A stretch of 64,000 bases of DNA from an uncultured SAR86 cluster bacterium (GTDB lineage Bacteria > Pseudomonadota > Gammaproteobacteria > Magnimaribacterales > D2472), in contig CACNXK010000005.1 of the NCBI GenBank assembly GCA_902624425.1, positions 1 to 64,000 on the forward strand, written 5' to 3'. A model generated the notes under the pieces. The model was not told the DNA's origin and made no database searches. It saw nothing but the letters and a program-made list of their open reading frames with translations. The position numbers and the translations under genes were made by a program. The first letter of the stretch is position 1, and every line of letters begins with the position of its first letter. Shown here piece after piece: positions 49,930 to 60,380 of this stretch.

Positions 49930-50587
49930 TCCAAAAGCGATTTATGAAAGACCGCTTGAAGAAATGATTGGAAAATTGCTTGATATGGGTATTAAAGACT
50001 TCAGTGTAATAGACGCAGTGAGAAGGGTACCTAGACATATTTTCATTGATGAAGCTTTAAGATCCAGAGCATATGAGAATATGTCATTACCCATTGGGTA
50101 TAAGCAAACTATTTCTCAACCATACATTGTTGCAAAGATGACAGAGCTTTTAGTAAGAAACTCAGAAAATAAAAATAAAAAATTAGGAAAAATTCTAGAA
50201 ATAGGATCCGGCTGCGGCTATCAATCCGCTATCCTTTCTTATTTTGCTGATGAGGTTCATTCAGTAGAGAGAATTAAGCAATTGGTTAATAAAGCAAGAG
50301 AAAACTTGTCAGAACTAAGAATTTATAATGTTCTAATTAAAAATAGAGATGGCTTTGATGGTTGGGATGAAGAAATTAAATATGATGGAATTTTATGTGC
50401 AGCTGCCCCACCAGAAGTTCCACAGAGACTTCTTTCTTTTTTAAAGGTTGGGTGTCCCTTAGTTCTTCCAGTTGGGGGGAGTAAATCTCAAAAATTAAAA
50501 TTAGTTACAAAAACACAAAAGGGTTTTGAAGAGGAAGAGTTTGAAAATGTTGCATTTGTTCCTATGCTGGGAGGAACATCAAAATGA
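49922..50587 (+). CDS. pcm: Protein-L-isoaspartate O-methyltransferase
   Basis: VPRHIFIDEALRSRAYENMSLPIGYKQTISQPYIVAKMTELL, LEIGSGCGYQSAIL. Confidence 0.97.
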   Translation: MNNPKAIYERPLEEMIGKLLDMGIKDFSVIDAVRRVPRHIFIDEALRSRAYENMSLPIGYKQTISQPYIVAKMTELLVRNSENKNKKLGKILEIGSGCGYQSAILSYFADEVHSVERIKQLVNKARENLSELRIYNVLIKNRDGFDGWDEEIKYDGILCAAAPPEVPQRLLSFLKVGCPLVLPVGGSKSQKLKLVTKTQKGFEEEEFENVAFVPMLGGTSK

Positions 50588-51270
50588 ATATGAGGCTGAG
50601 GTTTCTTATAGCAGGTTTTTGCATAGGTCTTGCAGAGTTACTACCTGGTATATCAGGTGCAACAGTAGCTCTAATATTTGGTATATACAAAAAGCTTATT
50701 GAATGTATTTCTAAACTAAAGGATTTAGACCTTCTTATTCCATTGATATTAGGCATGGCGGTTGGTGTTTTTGGATTTTCAAAAATAATCAATTTCCTAT
50801 TTTTAAATTACACAACTTTATTTGAGATATTTATAGGCATAATTATGGTTTTCTATGGCATGTATTTGTTTATGAGTAACATTCAAGGATCTAAAAAAAA
50901 TGACAAAATTCTTTTTTCTCTATTTTTTATTTTTTCAGTAGGTCTTGGTACCTTAATTGGCAGCTTGTCAGGATTTATGGTATCTGTAAATCCTTTCCTT
51001 CTAATGCTCTATGGATTTATTGCATTCTCTTTTCTTTTGATTCCAGGTATATCCGGAAGTGCTTTTCTGCTGGCAATTGGTATTTATCCCTTAATGATTG
51101 GATCACTAGCAGACCTTAATTTGTCTGTTCTTTTTCCATTTGCTGTAGGAATGCTTTTTTCCATATTAATAATGCCAACATTGATAAATAAACTTTTATC
51201 AAAATTTGATAAATACATTTTTATAGCATTTGCTGGCTTTATTTTTGGATCTGGTGCTTCGATATTTTAA
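50584..51270 (+). CDS. DUF368 family membrane protein (family reported as undecaprenyl-phosphate translocase)
   Basis: [21 protein letters not shown] and repeat [18 protein letters not shown]. Confidence 0.85.
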   Translation: MNMRLRFLIAGFCIGLAELLPGISGATVALIFGIYKKLIECISKLKDLDLLIPLILGMAVGVFGFSKIINFLFLNYTTLFEIFIGIIMVFYGMYLFMSNIQGSKKNDKILFSLFFIFSVGLGTLIGSLSGFMVSVNPFLLMLYGFIAFSFLLIPGISGSAFLLAIGIYPLMIGSLADLNLSVLFPFAVGMLFSILIMPTLINKLLSKFDKYIFIAFAGFIFGSGASIF

Positions 51271-51875
51271 TCTTCAAGAGTTTTTAATTTTACATCTGTA
51301 AAATTATTACTTTGTAAAAATTCCATAATTTTCATTGCCCACTCATGGAATGCTTTACCTTGAACATTTAAATGAACGACTTCATCCTTTAACAAATTGT
51401 CGATTAGGGTATTCCTAAATATAGACTCATCAATATTTGATATATCTTTTATTTCTATTTTTATATTATTTATTTCAAGCTCCCCAGAAGAATATAAAAA
51501 GATCTCATTTGTTTTGACTCCAACATCATTAGCAATTTCAGCATTTGAAACATCTAGATTTAGGAAATGTTTTTTATCCTTAATGTCCTTAAATTCATCT
51601 GCTTCAGGAAGAGGTTGCTTGGCTTCCGAGATATTAGGATAAACATCCGCAAGCTTTGCATTGATTTCAATAAACTCTATTTGATCATCAGGCAATTCAT
51701 CATCTGCGAGGATTGCCTCAATGGGACATTCAGGCTCACATAAACCACAATCTATGCATTCATCTGGGTGAATTACCAGAAAATTTGGTCCTTCATAGAA
51801 GCAATCAACCGGACATACTTCTACACAATCAGTATATTTACATTTTATACAAGCTTCAGTTACTACAAACGCCAT
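51267..51875 (-). CDS. fdxA: FdxA-type 7Fe ferredoxin with about 95-aa C-terminal extension
   Basis: [46 protein letters not shown] continues well past the normal family length. Confidence 0.94.
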   Translation of the reverse strand: MAFVVTEACIKCKYTDCVEVCPVDCFYEGPNFLVIHPDECIDCGLCEPECPIEAILADDELPDDQIEFIEINAKLADVYPNISEAKQPLPEADEFKDIKDKKHFLNLDVSNAEIANDVGVKTNEIFLYSSGELEINNIKIEIKDISNIDESIFRNTLIDNLLKDEVVHLNVQGKAFHEWAMKIMEFLQSNNFTDVKLKTLED

Positions 51876-51965
51876 ATTGTTTATTAAAAAAAAAGATTCT
51901 ATATTAAATATTAAAAAAAAACATTATCAATTAGAGATTTATTGATTTCAAAGCAAATTTTGATA

Positions 51966-51985
51966 TACTGTACAAATATACAGTA
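51966..51985 (+). promoter_or_regulatory. LexA (SOS) box upstream of recA: TACTGTACAAATATACAGTA
   Basis: CTGT-N8-ACAG palindrome 51968-51983, 12 bp before the recA ATG. Confidence 0.85.
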
Positions 51986-51995
51986 GGAGTTAATT

Positions 51996-53000
51996 ATGGC
52001 AGAAGATAAATCAAAACAACTTAATGAGACCTTAAGCCAGATTGAAAAACAATTTGGAAAGGGAACTGTTATGAGGATGGGAGACAGAGAAGTTGTCGAT
52101 ATTCCATCTATTTCAACAGGATCTTTAGGGCTTGATATTGCTCTCGGAATTGGCGGAGTTCCTCAAGGGAGAGTCATTGAAATTTTTGGTCCTGAGTCAT
52201 CCGGTAAGACAACTCTTACTCTTCAAGTAATAGCGGAATGTCAAAAAGCAGGTGGAACTGCGGCTTTCATTGATGCAGAGCATGCGCTTGACCCTTTATA
52301 TGCAAAAAAACTTGGAGTAAATGTTGATGAGCTCCTATTGTCTCAGCCAGATACTGGCGAACAAGCTCTCGAAGTTGCTGATATGCTTGTAAAATCAAAT
52401 AGTGTTGATCTTTTGGTAGTAGATTCAGTTGCGGCTTTAACACCCAGAGCTGAGATTGAAGGTGAAATGGGTGATCATCATGTTGGACTCCAAGCTAGAC
52501 TAATGTCACAAGCTCTTAGAAAGATAACTGGAAATATCCAAAGATCTAATGCGACAGTAATCTTTATTAATCAAATAAGAATGAAAATAGGAGTTATGTT
52601 TGGGAATCCAGAGACAACTACTGGCGGTAATGCCCTAAAATTCTATTCTTCAGTTAGATTAGATATTAGAAGAATTGGCGCTGTAAAAGAGGGTGAAGAG
52701 GTTATCGGCAACGAAACGAGAGTAAAGGTAGTTAAAAATAAAGTTTCTCCACCATTTACAAAAGCAGAGTTTCAAATTCTTTATGGAAAGGGCATTAATG
52801 TAGAAGGGGAGATTATTGATTTTGGTCAAAAACTTGGTCTCATCGAAAAGGCTGGTTCATGGTATAGCTACAATGAAGAAAAGATTGGTCAGGGAAAAAC
52901 TAATGCAAGTAATTTCTTGAGAGAGAACAAGAAGATTCGAAATTCCCTTGTAAAGCAGATCAAAGCTGCGCATTTAAAATCAAAAGCAAAGAAAAAATAA
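51996..53000 (+). CDS. recA: Recombinase RecA
   Basis: [68 protein letters not shown]. Confidence 0.99.
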   Translation: MAEDKSKQLNETLSQIEKQFGKGTVMRMGDREVVDIPSISTGSLGLDIALGIGGVPQGRVIEIFGPESSGKTTLTLQVIAECQKAGGTAAFIDAEHALDPLYAKKLGVNVDELLLSQPDTGEQALEVADMLVKSNSVDLLVVDSVAALTPRAEIEGEMGDHHVGLQARLMSQALRKITGNIQRSNATVIFINQIRMKIGVMFGNPETTTGGNALKFYSSVRLDIRRIGAVKEGEEVIGNETRVKVVKNKVSPPFTKAEFQILYGKGINVEGEIIDFGQKLGLIEKAGSWYSYNEEKIGQGKTNASNFLRENKKIRNSLVKQIKAAHLKSKAKKK

Positions 53001-53020
53001 TTTAATATATTTGCCAGAAA

Positions 53021-53058
53021 AATGATTGAGTATTAGAATTTACTCAATCATTTTTTTT
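53021..53058 (+). terminator. Rho-independent terminator after recA
   Basis: Perfect 12-bp stem AATGATTGAGTA/TACTCAATCATT, 8-nt loop, run of T 53051-53058. Confidence 0.85.
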
Positions 53059-53067
53059 GGAGTTTTT

Positions 53068-54249
53068 ATGGCAGAGAAAGCATTTATTGTAGAAGCAGTT
53101 AGAACGGCTGGTGGAAAGAGAGACGGTAAACTAAGTTTATGGCATCCTGCAGATTTAGGGGCAAAAGTCTTAGATGAAATAGTATCGAGGCTTGATATGG
53201 ACCCTGAGCTTGTAGATGATGTAATTTTTGGTTGTGTTGATCAGGTTGGTGCTCAATCAGGAAATATTGCAAGAAATGCAGTTCTCTCTTCTTCTTTTCC
53301 TGAATCTGTTCCGGGCACTTCTGTTGATAGACAATGTGGATCTTCGCAACAAGCAATTCATTTTGCTATACAAGCAGTAATGTCTGGTACTCAGGATATC
53401 GTTATAGGCGGTGGTGTTGAGGTTATGTCAATGGTTCCTATCGGAGCAGCTGTTAAAGACGGTTTTGATGCAGGGCATGGTCTGCCCTTCGACTCAGAGG
53501 GAATGAAACAAAGATATCCTGGAATTTTCTTTTCGCAGTTTACTGGAGCTGAGCTTGTTGCAGACAAATGGAATCTTTCAAGGGAAGATCTTGATAAATT
53601 TGCATTAGAAAGTCATCAAAAAGCAGCAAATGCAACAGAGTCTAAATTTTTTGATCGTGAAATTCTTCCTGTTAAAGGCAAGAATGCTGAAGGCATTGAA
53701 GACATGGTAATCGCTGATGAAGGAATAAGATTTGATGCAAGTTTAGATAAATTGGCTGGCTTGAAGACTGTTACCGAAGGCGGTGTTATAACTGCTGGTA
53801 ATGCAAGCCAAATTACAGATGGGGCAGCTGCTGTTCTTGTATGTAATGAATCAGGTCTCAAGAAAATTCAAGCGAATCCAAGGGCAGAAATAGTATCAAT
53901 TTCTGTCGTAGGCGATGATCCAGTATTTATGCTCACTGGCCCAATTCCTGCGTCTAAAAAGGCCTTAGAAGCAGCAAACCTATCTATAGAAGATATTGAC
54001 CTTTATGAAGTAAATGAAGCTTTTGCTCCTGTGCCTCTTGCATGGGCAGCTGAGCTAAATGCAGATAAGGAAAAACTCAATGTTAATGGTGGTGCAATGG
54101 CTCTCGGTCATCCCTTAGGAGCTACGGGTGCAAAACTAATGACAACACTGCTTCACGAGATGGAGAGAAGGGAATCAGGGTATGGTCTTCAAGCAATTTG
54201 TGAAGGTGGTGGAACCGCTAATGCAACAATAATTAAAAGAGTAAGTTAA
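53068..54249 (+). CDS. Acetyl-CoA acetyltransferase / thiolase (ORF track start 53026; start 53068 preferred)
   Basis: AVRTAGGKRDG, SVDRQCGSSQQAI, NVNGGAMALGHPLGATGAKL, CEGGGTANA. Confidence 0.95.
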   Translation: MAEKAFIVEAVRTAGGKRDGKLSLWHPADLGAKVLDEIVSRLDMDPELVDDVIFGCVDQVGAQSGNIARNAVLSSSFPESVPGTSVDRQCGSSQQAIHFAIQAVMSGTQDIVIGGGVEVMSMVPIGAAVKDGFDAGHGLPFDSEGMKQRYPGIFFSQFTGAELVADKWNLSREDLDKFALESHQKAANATESKFFDREILPVKGKNAEGIEDMVIADEGIRFDASLDKLAGLKTVTEGGVITAGNASQITDGAAAVLVCNESGLKKIQANPRAEIVSISVVGDDPVFMLTGPIPASKKALEAANLSIEDIDLYEVNEAFAPVPLAWAAELNADKEKLNVNGGAMALGHPLGATGAKLMTTLLHEMERRESGYGLQAICEGGGTANATIIKRVS

Positions 54250-54281
54250 AGTAAGCTCAATAAGAAACTTTTCAAATTGCT

Positions 54282-55724
54282 ATGCAATTAGATATTAAGA
54301 ACTCTTATGCTCATGATCTTCCTGAATTATCAAAAGAGTGCCTTCCTTTTGGATTCCAAAAGTCTGAAATATTAATTAAAAACTATGAACTAGCTGAGGA
54401 GCTTGGTTTTAGTAAAGATTTTTTGGACTCTGAAAAATGCTTAAATATTTTTAGTGGAAATGGATTATTTGAAAACTCAACGCCAATTTCGCAGGCTTAC
54501 TCAGGGCATCAATTTGGACAGTTTAATCCAAATCTTGGTGACGGAAGAGCAATTCTGCTCGGCGAGATAGAAAATCTTGATATTCAATTAAAAGGCATAG
54601 GACAAACACCTTTTTCAAGACGAGGAGATGGGAAGTCTGCTCTCAGTCCTGTATTAAGAGAATACATTGTAAGTGAATTTATGCATTCAGCTGGAATCCC
54701 CTCAACTAGATCACTTCTAGCTTTAAAAACTAATGAAACTGTAATAAGGGAGACTGAGCAATCTGGCGGCATCCTTGCTCGAGTTGCTAAGAGTCATATA
54801 AGAATAGGTACCTTTGAGTTTGCAGCCATGCAGGGAATCGGAATTCTAAAAAAGTTGGCTGATTACTCCATTAGAAGGCATTATCCTGATTTAGAAAATA
54901 CTAATGAAAAATACCTGCAGTTTTTTGCTGAAGTATGCAAAAGTCAGACAAAATTGGTCTCTAAGTGGATGAATATTGGCTTTGTCCATGGAGTTATGAA
55001 CACAGATAATGTAACTATCTCTGGAGAAACAATTGACTATGGACCATGCGCCTTTATGGATAATTATGATCCAAAAACAGTCTTCAGTTCAATAGATGTT
55101 GCAGGAAGGTATTGTTATGCAAACCAACCCGCAATTCTTGTTTGGAATCTTTCTAAATTAGCTGAAACACTAATTCCTTTAATCGATGATGAAGAGCAAA
55201 AATCAATTGAAAAATTAACCGAAGTACTTCAGCAAATAATGCCATCTTATGAAAAATATTATTACTCAGCCATGGGTAAGAAGTTAGGCATTGATCCAAT
55301 TAGTCAAAATAACATAAACCTTGTAAAAAGTTATCTGCAAATATTAGAATCTAATTCGATTGATTTCACTCTTTCATTTAGAGATTTAGCAAAAGTTTTT
55401 AATAAAACTAAGAATATTGAGGACTCAGTTTTTGCAAATTTAGATGACTTCAAAAGGTGGCATGAGGACTGGAAGACCCAAATTATTTCAGAAAATACCA
55501 ATCTAAAAAATATTACAAGAAAAATGGATTTAACTAATCCATGCTATATCCCAAGGAATCATATTATCGAGAATGTTCTTGAAAATGCTGTAAATGGTGA
55601 TATGTCTCTAGCCAATGAGATTCTTGATCTATATAAGGATCCTTTTAGTGAAAATGATAACAATGAATTCTTCAAGAATCCTTCTAAAAAAAATGTGCCA
55701 TATGTGACATATTGCGGTACTTAA
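54282..55724 (+). CDS. selO: Protein adenylyltransferase SelO (YdiU/UPF0061)
   Basis: QAYSGHQFGQFNPNLGDGRAILLGEI, FSRRGDGKSAL, GVMNTDNVTISGETIDYGPCAFMD. Confidence 0.95.
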   Translation: MQLDIKNSYAHDLPELSKECLPFGFQKSEILIKNYELAEELGFSKDFLDSEKCLNIFSGNGLFENSTPISQAYSGHQFGQFNPNLGDGRAILLGEIENLDIQLKGIGQTPFSRRGDGKSALSPVLREYIVSEFMHSAGIPSTRSLLALKTNETVIRETEQSGGILARVAKSHIRIGTFEFAAMQGIGILKKLADYSIRRHYPDLENTNEKYLQFFAEVCKSQTKLVSKWMNIGFVHGVMNTDNVTISGETIDYGPCAFMDNYDPKTVFSSIDVAGRYCYANQPAILVWNLSKLAETLIPLIDDEEQKSIEKLTEVLQQIMPSYEKYYYSAMGKKLGIDPISQNNINLVKSYLQILESNSIDFTLSFRDLAKVFNKTKNIEDSVFANLDDFKRWHEDWKTQIISENTNLKNITRKMDLTNPCYIPRNHIIENVLENAVNGDMSLANEILDLYKDPFSENDNNEFFKNPSKKNVPYVTYCGT

Positions 55725-55734
55725 GAATATTAAC

Positions 55735-56256
55735 TTAGTCTTTTAATCTAAGCGATCCAGCAAAATCAAGTTTACCTATCTCAAGACCCTTAATTCTAAA
55801 CATGTCATACATTGTTGTAACGTGAAAATAGAAGTTAGGAAGAGAAAATGAAAGAATAAAGTTTTCTGCCGTGAAGGCCCATTCTATCTGCCCCATCCTA
55901 AACATTACTTCTCTTCCAGAAAAGGAGTCTATTTCTTCTTTAGATGTATGATTTAAGTTTTCTTTAGCATCTTCAAGCAGATCTATAAGATCATTAAAAC
56001 TTAAATCATCTGGCATTTTTGGAGGAGAAAATTCACCAGTCCTAAGAGCTTCTATAGCACCTACAGAATGATGAACGATACTGAAAACTTGAAAGGTTAA
56101 TGGCGCCATATCTTCTATTAACCTCATTTCAGCTAGATCGCTCAGATTTGTTCCATTATTTTTAAAATGCTCCTCAGCTTTTCTCATGATTGATAAAGAT
56201 GCAGGAAGAAGCTGCTTATAAGTTTTGAGGGATGCATCGCTAAGCAAAATACTCAT
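55735..56256 (-). CDS. DUF1993 family protein
   Basis: LPASLSIMRKAEEHF, NFILSFSLPNFYFHVTTMYDMFRIKGLEIGKLDFAG. Confidence 0.78.
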   Translation of the reverse strand: MSILLSDASLKTYKQLLPASLSIMRKAEEHFKNNGTNLSDLAEMRLIEDMAPLTFQVFSIVHHSVGAIEALRTGEFSPPKMPDDLSFNDLIDLLEDAKENLNHTSKEEIDSFSGREVMFRMGQIEWAFTAENFILSFSLPNFYFHVTTMYDMFRIKGLEIGKLDFAGSLRLKD

Positions 56257-56269
56257 AGTTTTCTCCTTA

Positions 56270-57535
56270 TTAAATTATTTCTTCTACTTTGCTTATAGTA
56301 GATATTATTTTTTTGCCATCTCTAAAGATTATTTCAACTTCATCATTCTCACTAAAATTTTTACCAAAAACAATTGATAGAGGAATACCCACAAGTTCAT
56401 TATCTTTAATTTTTTTTCCAAATCCGTCATTTCTATCGTCCAATATGACCTCGAATCCTTTTTGGCTGAGATCTTGGTAAAGTTTTTTAGATGATGCTTC
56501 AATATTTTTATCTTTATCAGCACCAATGGTAATTATGCTTAAATTAAAAGGAGAAATAGATTTTGGCCAAATAATTCCTTTTTCATCAAAATTTTGCTCT
56601 ATTGAAGCAGCGACTATCCTCGAAATGCCAACACCATAGCAACCCATGTGCATATTCTTGGCTGTGCCAGAATCATCTAATACGGTTGCATTCATATTTT
56701 CGCTATATAGTTTACCTAATTGAAAGATGTGACCTACTTCGATACCTTTCGTAATTTCAAGCAAACCATTTCCATCAGGTGATTTTTGACCTTCTAAAGA
56801 TTGCGCATCTTGATCATTTTCAAGCAATAGCTCAGCATTAACTGCAAAATCTGATGAATCAGATACCGCAAGAGTATCTTCACCATTTTCAGCAAGTACA
56901 TGAAATTCTTCAGACCTATCTCCACCAATTGCACCAGAGTCTGCTTTTACAATTTTAAAATTTAAACCAATTCTTTTTAGTATATTTGAGTATGCCTTTC
57001 TCATTATTTGGTAAGTATCTTCTAAGCATTCTTCAGAGAGATGAAAGCTGTAAGAATCTTTCATTAAAAACTCTCTACTTCTCATTACTCCATATCTTGG
57101 CCTTATTTCATCTCTAAATTTTGTTTGTATCTGGTATATATTTAGTGGTAATTCTCTATAGCTTTTAACATTATTTTTTATCAAATCAGTAATAACTTCT
57201 TCATGAGTTGGACCTAAACAAAAATCTCTATCATGTCGGTCCTTAAATCTTAGCAACTCAGGACCAAATTTATTCCATCTCTCTGACTCGTCCCATAAAT
57301 CTTTTGGCTGCACCATTGGCATAAGAACTTCGTGTGCTCCAGCATTGTTCATTTCCTCTCTGACAATATTTTCAACCTTATTTAATACCCTTAAACCAAG
57401 TGGAAGCCATGTATAAATTCCTGAGGCAGTTTTTCTAATCATGCCTGACTTGAGCATAAGACTATTGCTTATGACCTGTGAATCCTCAGCAGCGGTATCT
57501 TTAAGAGTAGGAATAAAATAGTTTGACCACAACAT
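56270..57535 (-). CDS. proS: Prolyl-tRNA synthetase, short type lacking the INS editing domain (421 aa)
   Basis: [72 protein letters not shown]. Confidence 0.96.
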   Translation of the reverse strand: MLWSNYFIPTLKDTAAEDSQVISNSLMLKSGMIRKTASGIYTWLPLGLRVLNKVENIVREEMNNAGAHEVLMPMVQPKDLWDESERWNKFGPELLRFKDRHDRDFCLGPTHEEVITDLIKNNVKSYRELPLNIYQIQTKFRDEIRPRYGVMRSREFLMKDSYSFHLSEECLEDTYQIMRKAYSNILKRIGLNFKIVKADSGAIGGDRSEEFHVLAENGEDTLAVSDSSDFAVNAELLLENDQDAQSLEGQKSPDGNGLLEITKGIEVGHIFQLGKLYSENMNATVLDDSGTAKNMHMGCYGVGISRIVAASIEQNFDEKGIIWPKSISPFNLSIITIGADKDKNIEASSKKLYQDLSQKGFEVILDDRNDGFGKKIKDNELVGIPLSIVFGKNFSENDEVEIIFRDGKKIISTISKVEEII

Positions 57536-57599
57536 ATCTTTTTATTTTTGCATATTAAAAATACTTATAGTTTATAATTTTATAGTTTTTTTTAGTTAT

Positions 57600-57881
57600 A
57601 TGCCCATTTATGAATACAAATGCTCAAATTGTGGGCATCAATTTGAAAAAATACAGAAATTTTCAGATCAACCACTAAAAAAATGTCCAAATTGTGACAA
57701 AAAGACTTTAAATAAGTTAATATCCAGCCCATCATTTAGGCTCAGTGGAAGTGGTTGGTATGAAACTGACTTTAAAACAGGTAATAAAAAGAACATACTA
57801 AATAAAGAAAAAGATAATAAAGATCTTGATGTCACTAAAAAAAAGAAGAAGAATAAAATAAAGGCAAGTAATGAGAACTGA
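57600..57881 (+). CDS. FmdB-family zinc ribbon protein
   Basis: MPIYEYKCSNCGHQFE...KCPNCDKKTLNKLISSPSFRL. Confidence 0.9.
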   Translation: MPIYEYKCSNCGHQFEKIQKFSDQPLKKCPNCDKKTLNKLISSPSFRLSGSGWYETDFKTGNKKNILNKEKDNKDLDVTKKKKKNKIKASNEN

Positions 57882-59634
57882 ATATTGTGGGAATGTGACC
57901 AAGGAACATTTAGGAAAAGATGTTTCAATATGTGGTTGGGTTCATCGGAGGAGAGATCATGGCGGTGTCATATTTCTTGATTTAAGAGATCTTGAAGGTA
58001 TTTGCCAAGCAGTCATAGATCCGTCAAATGAAGAGGCATTTTCCCTTGCAGATAAATGTCGTAGTGAATTTGTTATTAAGGTGAAAGGGAGTGTTAGAGA
58101 GCGACCTGAAGGCACTATTAACTCAAAAATGAAGACAGGAGAGATTGAAATTGAAGTCAGCGAAATTGAGGTATTAAATTCGGCTTCAACTCCTGCTTTT
58201 CCTCTTGACGATTATCAAGATGTTAATGAGGATGTTCGATTAAAAAATAGAATTATAGATTTAAGAAGACCTGAAATGAATAATAGGATTCTTAAGAGAT
58301 CTAAGATTGTATCTGCCATAAGAAACTTCTTAGAAACTAGAAACTTTAATGAAATAGAAACGCCTATACTCACAAGAGCAACTCCAGAAGGTGCAAGGGA
58401 TTATATTCTTCCTAGTCGAGTTCACCCCGGAAGTTTTTATGCTCTTCCTCAATCACCTCAACTTTTCAAACAAATGCTTATGATGGGTGGAATGGATAGA
58501 TACTATCAAGTTGCAAGGTGTTTTAGAGATGAAGATTTAAGAGCAGACAGGCAGCCAGAATTTACGCAAATTGATATAGAAGCATCATTTGTAGAAGAGA
58601 GAGATATTATTGAGCTTGGCTCAAGCTTGCTTAAAATTCTCCTAAAAGATTTTGCTGATCATGATATTGATACCATCGATGAACTTGATTATGCGGATGC
58701 TATTTTCAAATATGGCTCTGATAAACCTGATTTAAGAATTCCTCTTGAGTTATTAGAAATTTCTGATGAAGCTAAAAATGAGGAATTTAAAGTCTTTTCT
58801 GATCCTGCAAAAAATGATGGATCAAGAGTTGTTGCTTTAAAAGTAGAAGAAGGAAATAAACTCACAAGATCTCAAATAGATGACTACACGAATTTTGTCG
58901 GTAAATTGGGAGCTAAAGGACTTGCGTATATAAAAATAAATGATGTTGCTGACTTAGATAATGGATTGCAGTCTCCAATTATAAAGTTTCTTTCAAAAGA
59001 CTTTATATCTGCGCTTTTTACAAAATTAAATCCTAAAAATGATGATCTAATTTTCTTTGGTGCTGGCTCCTCCGATATAGTAAATCTAAGTATGAGTTCT
59101 TTAATTAAGAAACTTGGAAAAGACTTAGATTTATATCAAAGAGAATGGGCGCCATGTTGGATAACAAATTTTCCTATGTTTGAAAATGATGCGGGTGATT
59201 TAAAGGCTCTTCATCATCCATTCACACGACCCAAAGAAGAGTTAAAAGAGTTTAAAAATAATCCATCAAAATCTCAAGCGTATGCTTACGACTTAGTTTT
59301 AAATGGTTATGAAATTGGTGGTGGATCCTTGAGAGTTCATGATTCCAAGATGCAATCGGCAATTTTTGATGCTCTTAATATTTCAAGTGAAGAGGCAAAT
59401 TTAAAGTTTGGATTTCTGCTAGATGCGCTTAAAACCGGATGTCCACCTCATGGAGGTATAGCTTTGGGCCTTGACAGAATCGTGATGCTGCTTACTCAAA
59501 CTGAGAATATAAGAGATGTAATAGCCTTCCCAAAAACTCAAAGCGCATCATGTCTTTTAACAGATGCTCCAAATATAGTTGATGAATCTCAACTCAATGA
59601 ACTTCATATTAAAAAAGATCTTGATGAGGAGTAA
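57871..59634 (+). CDS. aspS: Aspartyl-tRNA synthetase
   Basis: GWVHRRRDHGGVIFLDLRD, FRDEDLRADRQPEFTQIDIE, GLDRIVMLL. Confidence 0.98.
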   Translation: MRTEYCGNVTKEHLGKDVSICGWVHRRRDHGGVIFLDLRDLEGICQAVIDPSNEEAFSLADKCRSEFVIKVKGSVRERPEGTINSKMKTGEIEIEVSEIEVLNSASTPAFPLDDYQDVNEDVRLKNRIIDLRRPEMNNRILKRSKIVSAIRNFLETRNFNEIETPILTRATPEGARDYILPSRVHPGSFYALPQSPQLFKQMLMMGGMDRYYQVARCFRDEDLRADRQPEFTQIDIEASFVEERDIIELGSSLLKILLKDFADHDIDTIDELDYADAIFKYGSDKPDLRIPLELLEISDEAKNEEFKVFSDPAKNDGSRVVALKVEEGNKLTRSQIDDYTNFVGKLGAKGLAYIKINDVADLDNGLQSPIIKFLSKDFISALFTKLNPKNDDLIFFGAGSSDIVNLSMSSLIKKLGKDLDLYQREWAPCWITNFPMFENDAGDLKALHHPFTRPKEELKEFKNNPSKSQAYAYDLVLNGYEIGGGSLRVHDSKMQSAIFDALNISSEEANLKFGFLLDALKTGCPPHGGIALGLDRIVMLLTQTENIRDVIAFPKTQSASCLLTDAPNIVDESQLNELHIKKDLDEE

Positions 59635-59637
59635 GTA

Positions 59638-60378
59638 ATGGCTGGTCATTCCAAATGGGCAAATATAAAACACCGAAAAGCAAGGCAGGATGCAAAAAGA
59701 GGAAAAATATATACTAAATTAATTCGTGAGCTAACCGTTGCTGCTAAGGCAGGTGGCGGTGATCCTAATGATAATCCAAGATTAAGATTAGCTTTAGATA
59801 AAGCTAATTCTGAAAACATGCCTAAAGATACAATTAATAGAGCAATAGAGCGAGGAGCTGGCACAGGAGAAGCTGGTAATTTAGAAGAAATAACATATGA
59901 GGGATATGGTCCCGGCGGTGTCGCCGTTTTGGTTGAAGCAATGACTGACAATAGAAATAGAACTGTCGCAGATGTGCGGCATGCGTTTACAAAATTTGGA
60001 GGAAATCTTGGTACAGATGGTTCAGTTAGTTATCTGTTTAATAAGATTGGCCTCGCAATTATTGAAAAAAGTCATGACGAAGATGAGATTATGGAAGTTT
60101 TATTAGACTTTGATGGCGAAGATTTGGAAGATACTGGTGAGAATTTTATAGCTACTGTCCCATTCCAAAACTTATCATCTTTTGTTGAAAAACTTAAGGA
60201 GAAGGGTATTGCCATTGAAAACGCAGAAGTCACCATGAAAGCAGATACTAGTGTACCTGTTGATCAAGATATGGGAGAAAAAGTTCTAAGAATTCTTGAT
60301 TTTTTAGATGAAGTTGATGATGTTCAAGAAGTTCATTCTAATGCTGAATTTCCAGATGATTTTAAGCCCTCGGAGTAG
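59638..60378 (+). CDS. yebC: YebC/PmpR-family (TACO1) regulator
   Basis: MAGHSKWANIKHRKARQDAKRGKIYTKLIREL. Confidence 0.98.
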   Translation: MAGHSKWANIKHRKARQDAKRGKIYTKLIRELTVAAKAGGGDPNDNPRLRLALDKANSENMPKDTINRAIERGAGTGEAGNLEEITYEGYGPGGVAVLVEAMTDNRNRTVADVRHAFTKFGGNLGTDGSVSYLFNKIGLAIIEKSHDEDEIMEVLLDFDGEDLEDTGENFIATVPFQNLSSFVEKLKEKGIAIENAEVTMKADTSVPVDQDMGEKVLRILDFLDEVDDVQEVHSNAEFPDDFKPSE

Positions 60379-60380
60379 AA

